64,000 nucleotides of DNA from an uncultured Bacilli bacterium (lineage in GTDB: Bacteria; Bacillota_I; Bacilli_A; RF39; UBA660): assembly GCA_934095845.1 (NCBI GenBank), contig CAKOKS010000004.1:1-64000 (forward strand), in the 5' to 3' direction. Shown here one piece after another: positions 61,199 through 64,000 of the stretch. Under the pieces are notes generated by a model that searched no databases, had not been told where the DNA came from, and was given only the letters and a program-made list of their open reading frames with translations. The position numbers were made by a program, and so were the translations under genes. Position 1 is the stretch's first letter. Each line of letters opens with the position of its first letter.

Positions 61199-61346
61199 TT
61201 TGTATTAAATTATTAGGTTCTAATTTTGTTGACAGTAGATAAAAGTAAAATAAAAAAGCACCTTTTCTTTTAAAAAAGGTGCAAACTAGCATTTGTGGTA
61301 AGCATCGCGTCCTAAAGAAACTTTGCTTCTCACTAAATAAAATATA
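61199..61346. repeat. Decayed RNA/peptide module, copy 3 (peptide lost)
   Basis: The lead-in (GTATTAAATTATTAGGTTC and on) and the right-hand small-RNA part match copies 1 and 2. The promoter -10 box, leader and peptide ORF between them are gone; about 200 bases are deleted at 61235-61250. The remaining small RNA gene has promoter and terminator. No gene lies in 61176-61447. Confidence 0.75.
61252..61334 (-). ncRNA. Orphan small RNA of module copy 3
   Basis: Minus strand: TTTACA, 17 bases, TATATT; start near 61334; terminator GCACCTTTT/AAAAGGTGC (61258-61266/61274-61282) and U residues at 61252-61257. The terminator stem sequence differs from copies 1 and 2, but the stem is kept, which is compensatory change. 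Confidence 0.55.
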
Positions 61347-61377
61347 ACATAATACATATAAAATGTAAACCTTTACA
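61341..61377 (-). promoter_or_regulatory. Small-RNA promoter with TGTAAACCTTTACA palindrome (copy 3)
   Basis: TATATT (61346-61341) and TTTACA (61369-61364) on the minus strand, the latter within the palindrome 61364-61377. Confidence 0.55.
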
Positions 61378-61418
61378 CATAATAGAAATATTAAATAAAA
61401 TCTACAATTAATATATTG

Positions 61419-61445
61419 TATAATAATGCTAGAATGGTGTGTGTA
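61419..61445 (+). promoter_or_regulatory. -10 box and conserved leader of the 61448 surface gene
   Basis: TATAAT (61419-61424), then AGAATGGTGTGTGTA (61431-61445) and the ATG at 61448. Confidence 0.6.
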
Positions 61446-61447
61446 AA

Positions 61448-62656
61448 ATGAAAAAGAGAGGAATTGTTTTTGCTATATTATTATTAGCAGTAGGATTTGC
61501 TGCCGTATCGACAACGTTGATAATAACTGGAACAACAAAAATAAGTGAAAATGCTGATGATTTTAGTGCTATCTTCACAAAAGCAACATTAGATGGAATA
61601 GATGTGTATGCAAGTGTAATAGATGATACAAAGAAAATCATTACATTTGAAACAAGTGATTTAACAACATTAAATCAAACTTCAGTATTAAATTATGAAA
61701 TAACAAATAATTCGGCAAACTATGATGCGGTAGTACAAGTTATGTGTAAAGTAAAAGATGATGCTGAAGCTAAATACACAAGTATCAAAAATGAACTTGA
61801 AGGAAATGCAACGAAAGTATTAGCCAAAGAAGTATTAAATGGAACATTAACAATAACCTTAAATAAAACAGCAACAGAAGAAGTAAAAGAAGAATATGTA
61901 TGTGAGTTAACATTTAATGCAGTAGAAAGAAATGAATTAGGTAAAAATATTTCTGATCCAGTATCATTCACAACTGATAATTGGAAAACAATACAAAAAG
62001 CAGTTCAAACAGGAAACACAAATTTATACAATGTAGGAGATATAAAAGAAGTGGATTTGGGAGATTTAGGAACACACACAGTAAGAATATCAAATATGAG
62101 TGCATGTACAACAGAAACAAGTGAAACAGCATGTGGATTTGTGGTGGAGTTTTCGGATATAATTACAAAACAATCATTTAATAGCACTGCAACAAATGTA
62201 GGAGGATGGAGAGATTCAGAATTACGTACATATATAAACAATATTGTATATAATTCATTACCAAGTGACTTACAAAATGTAATAGTTACAACAAAAGTAA
62301 TATCAGGACATGGAAGTACAAGTGGAGAAACCAACTTTGAAACACAAGATAAATTATATTTATTGAGTGCTCATGAAGTGTATGAAAATGGAATAAACAG
62401 TAATATAACAACAAGCATAAGAGATACTGCATATCATCAAACTAAGCAATTAGACTATTATAAAACTTTAAATGTAAATGATGACAGTTATTCTAATGCT
62501 ATTAAAGAAAATAATGGCAATAGTAGTTATTGGTGGCTACGTTCAGCTTATTCTATATTTAATAATTCTTTTGTAAGTGTCCGTTCGGATGGTAATTGGA
62601 TAAACGAAGTTGCGAATGCTTCTTATGGTATCTCACCTGCTTTCCGAATCGCATAA
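61448..62656 (+). CDS. TasA-like secreted protein with WLRS/PAFRIA-type C-terminal domain
   Basis: 402 residues from the ATG at 61448. N-terminal TasA-like unit and the first half of the C-terminal domain follow the 25986 product closely (e.g. 'VSFTTDNWKTIQKAVQTGN' against 'VSFTTDSWETIQKAVQTGN'). The last 45 residues differ (WWLRSAYSIFNNSFVSVRSD, then SYGISPAFRIA) and are written with CGT, GTC, TTC and CGA codons, unlike upstream. It is preceded by a decayed RNA/peptide module. Likely a surface-exposed binding protein (inference). Confidence 0.75.
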   Translation: MKKRGIVFAILLLAVGFAAVSTTLIITGTTKISENADDFSAIFTKATLDGIDVYASVIDDTKKIITFETSDLTTLNQTSVLNYEITNNSANYDAVVQVMCKVKDDAEAKYTSIKNELEGNATKVLAKEVLNGTLTITLNKTATEEVKEEYVCELTFNAVERNELGKNISDPVSFTTDNWKTIQKAVQTGNTNLYNVGDIKEVDLGDLGTHTVRISNMSACTTETSETACGFVVEFSDIITKQSFNSTATNVGGWRDSELRTYINNIVYNSLPSDLQNVIVTTKVISGHGSTSGETNFETQDKLYLLSAHEVYENGINSNITTSIRDTAYHQTKQLDYYKTLNVNDDSYSNAIKENNGNSSYWWLRSAYSIFNNSFVSVRSDGNWINEVANASYGISPAFRIA

Positions 62657-62659
62657 CTT

Positions 62660-62685
62660 AAAGAAGATTAATTCTTCTTTTTTTT
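62660..62685 (+). terminator. Terminator after the 61448 gene
   Basis: AAAGAAGA (62660-62667) pairs with TCTTCTTT (62673-62680), followed by T to 62685. Confidence 0.75.
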
Positions 62686-62705
62686 ATTTGTTCATATAAT
62701 TAAAT

Positions 62706-62885
62706 ATGAATAAGTTATTATTAGAAATTATATTAATAGTTATAATTGGTTTTTCAGTAAGTATATGTATACTTTACTTAAATTATTTTGAAGTAGGGTA
62801 TAATTTTTTTGATTATGTTAAACATAGTCTTGTATATATATTATCTATATTAATTAGTTCTTTTGTTTTATATAGAATAAAATAG
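62706..62885 (+). CDS. Small two-helix membrane protein, 59 residues
   Basis: ATG at 62706 to TAG at 62885. Two hydrophobic helices (LLLEIILIVIIGFSVSICIL, then SLVYILSILISSFVLY) separated by a short loop. No strong ribosome-binding site. It ends nine bases before the next gene, whose GGGAGG follows immediately, so it may be the first gene of that small operon. Confidence 0.5.
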   Translation: MNKLLLEIILIVIIGFSVSICILYLNYFEVGYNFFDYVKHSLVYILSILISSFVLYRIK

Positions 62886-62894
62886 GGAGGTCAT

Positions 62895-63449
62895 ATGAAA
62901 TATTATTATGATATAATTTTAAATTTTAATGAATATCCAATAAATTATTATGAATGGGAAAAAGATGATGATATAGAAAGATTTATTAAAATTAAAGTTA
63001 TTAAAGTTGATGATGTTAAAGATTTTATTTTATACAATATGAATATTGAACTTGCTGATGATGTTTATGTATTAAGTGATGGAGTTAATTCAATTGCAAT
63101 TGAAGTCATTTCTAAACATGTTGCATATATATCAAGTCTTACTTATGAAGATGAATTAAATGTATGTAATTTAGCTAAAAAAATGGAAGTTCAAGATATT
63201 AAATATAAAATAATTGATAAAAGAAAAATTATTCATGAACTTAGAAATAATATAATTATAAAAAAATGTTTATTAAATACAATAAAAGAGAGTAATGAGT
63301 ATTTACTTAAATATATGTATTTAGAAGTAACAGATCATGATTCTAATGATTTAGATAAAATAAAAAAATATTTAGTTAATGATATAAATCATAATTTAGA
63401 TGACAAGTATATAGAATTATATAGAAAAATAATTAAAAAGAATATATAA
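62895..63449 (+). CDS. Hypothetical protein beside a LemA-like gene
   Basis: 184 residues behind GGGAGG. A beta-rich N-terminal half (KYYYDIILNFNEYPINYYEW, IKVIKVDDVKDFILYN) and a helical C-terminal half (LRNNIIIKKCLLNTIKESNE). No membrane segment. Proteins of this style are encoded beside LemA-like genes, as here, but I recognise no family. Confidence 0.55.
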   Translation: MKYYYDIILNFNEYPINYYEWEKDDDIERFIKIKVIKVDDVKDFILYNMNIELADDVYVLSDGVNSIAIEVISKHVAYISSLTYEDELNVCNLAKKMEVQDIKYKIIDKRKIIHELRNNIIIKKCLLNTIKESNEYLLKYMYLEVTDHDSNDLDKIKKYLVNDINHNLDDKYIELYRKIIKKNI

Positions 63450-63465
63450 TTAAATTGGTGATAAT

Positions 63466-63849
63466 ATGCATTTAATTTTTATGCTTTTATTAATATTGTT
63501 AATAATATTAGTAATTATATTTACAGTTTTAATTTATAATGAATTAATTAGACTTAGAAATGAGGTTACTAAGAATTGGCATATTGTATCTGATTTAATA
63601 GATGAATATGTTTTTAATTCTAAAACAGCTAATAAGGAAGAATATAATAAATTAATTGCTGTAGATGATATAATAAATTATTATTATAAAGTAAAAGATG
63701 AAGACAATGAGATATCAGATAAAATTGTTAAAGCTAAAAGAATTTATAATGATTATGCTCTTGCTTTAAATAATAAAATAATGCTTTTTCCGTTTAATAT
63801 AGTTGCATCAATATTTTCATTTTCTAAATGGCCTTATTTTAGAGATTAA
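63466..63849 (+). CDS. Short LemA-like membrane protein
   Basis: 127 residues. N-terminal membrane helix (residues 2-24), then 'YNELIRLRNEVTKNWHIVSD', which corresponds to the LemA 'YN.LV.LRN.V..AWS.ID' motif. It ends 'IYNDYALALNNKIMLFPFNI' and 'FSKWPYFRD', the LemA C-terminus. The family is usually about 185 residues, so the central helices are shortened by deletion. Function of LemA is unclear. Confidence 0.7.
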   Translation: MHLIFMLLLILLIILVIIFTVLIYNELIRLRNEVTKNWHIVSDLIDEYVFNSKTANKEEYNKLIAVDDIINYYYKVKDEDNEISDKIVKAKRIYNDYALALNNKIMLFPFNIVASIFSFSKWPYFRD

Positions 63850-63854
63850 AAAAG

Positions 63855-63878
63855 CTCCAGATTATTCTGGAGTTTTTA
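63855..63878. terminator. Bidirectional terminator between convergent genes
   Basis: CTCCAG (63855-63860) pairs with CTGGAG (63867-63872), with A-run before and T-run after, serving both strands. Confidence 0.8.
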
Positions 63879-64000
63879 CATCTTCTTCACTTTCTAATAC
63901 AGCATGTACTACATGTCTTGTTGTATGAGAAAAACACGTTGATAAAGTTAATATCTTTGAATTCTCATTTAATTCTACATTAAAGTTATTTATACTTCTA
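63862..64000 (-). CDS. Sortase, C-terminal end (partial at window edge)
   Basis: The last 45 codons of a minus-strand gene that runs out of the window. The fragment contains 'KILTLSTCFSHTTRHVVHAV', i.e. the sortase TLSTC catalytic-cysteine motif followed by the conserved arginine ten residues later in family alignment, and ends shortly after. Sortases attach or polymerise surface proteins at sorting motifs. The class (B-like or other) cannot be settled from the fragment. I found no LPXTG-type signal in the surface proteins of this window. Confidence 0.85.
   Translation of the reverse strand, partial: RSINNFNVELNENSKILTLSTCFSHTTRHVVHAVLESEEDVKTPE

Noticed and set aside
1..64000. A diversity-generating retroelement reverse transcriptase or template repeat inside the window
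   Set aside because: No reading frame shows an RT with a YxDD motif, and I saw no non-coding near-copy of the variable 3' ends. The DGR idea therefore rests on the target-like sequences alone.
1..64000. CRISPR array, tRNA or rRNA genes
   Set aside because: No regularly spaced short repeats with unique spacers. No cloverleaf or rRNA core sequences recognised on either strand.

Overview
The window is AT-rich low-GC Gram-positive (Firmicutes/Bacilli-type) chromosomal DNA using the standard bacterial code (TGA is used as a stop). Bacillus-type operons are present: dnaB-dnaI, rimP-nusA-ylxR-infB-rbfA-truB, and a T-box in front of a HAD gene and tyrS. So are proteins matching the spore-associated families CotE, CotY/CotZ and Cse60. 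It looks like an uncultured gut-type Bacilli/Erysipelotrichia-like lineage that keeps at least part of a spore programme. The genus cannot be named from sequence alone.

Layout. 1-1440: a small convergent RNA/peptide module resembling a type I toxin-antitoxin locus, then a surface gene with an anomalous GC-rich end. 1.5-7.2 kb: housekeeping (HIT protein, CotE, RNase J, DnaB, DnaI). 7.3-11.4 kb: a Tad/Flp-type pilus gene set (pilin-like, TadE-like, TadZ-like). 11.4-16.7 kb: Cse60, MurJ/SpoVB flippase, TrmB, lipoprotein and envelope proteins. 16.7-20.5 kb: two fused ABC ATPase/permeases bracketed by identical terminators. 20.6-25.5 kb: T-box, tyrS, RDD protein, yidD. 25.5-27.2 kb: a second RNA/peptide module with its surface gene. 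27.2-31.8 kb: tmcAL, FtsW/RodA, phosphoesterase, CPBP protease. 31.9-36.6 kb: the rest of the Tad-like machine (two SAF/CpaB proteins, TadA, TadB, TadC). 36.7-43.0 kb: four tandem formylglycine-generating-enzyme-fold surface proteins plus one short TasA-like protein. 43-48.1 kb: fmt and envelope proteins, including a two-domain glycine-rich protein. 48.2-57.4 kb: the translation operon, with about 4 kb of accessory genes between rbfA and truB. 57.5-61.2 kb: a CotZ-like coat protein and an amidoligase/GGCT operon. 61.2-64 kb: a decayed third RNA module, another surface gene, a LemA-like protein and the end of a sortase.

The main accessory theme is a family of secreted proteins. Most share a TasA-like N-terminal export/beta-sandwich unit of about 165 residues, joined to different C-terminal domains: Cys-rich repeats, a WLRS/PAFRIA-type domain, an RPVVSL-type domain, or a glycine-rich ALK-like domain. 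The others have short signal peptides and FGE/C-lectin domains. The last 100-160 bases of several differ sharply in codon style from the rest of the gene, and in one case end almost entirely in NNY codons. This is what variable regions of diversity-generating retroelements look like, but no reverse transcriptase or template repeat is visible here. The FGE array follows the Tad-like assembly genes directly, so the pilus and the variable proteins may form one surface-display system (inference).

The second theme is the small module at 119-484, 25525-25907 and 61199-61369 (peptide lost). It lies directly upstream of three of the TasA-like genes, and a fourth TasA-like gene keeps its right edge. 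It combines a strong promoter, a hairpin hiding the Shine-Dalgarno sequence, a 25-residue hydrophobic peptide and a convergent small RNA with its own promoter and terminator. I recognise no described family for it.
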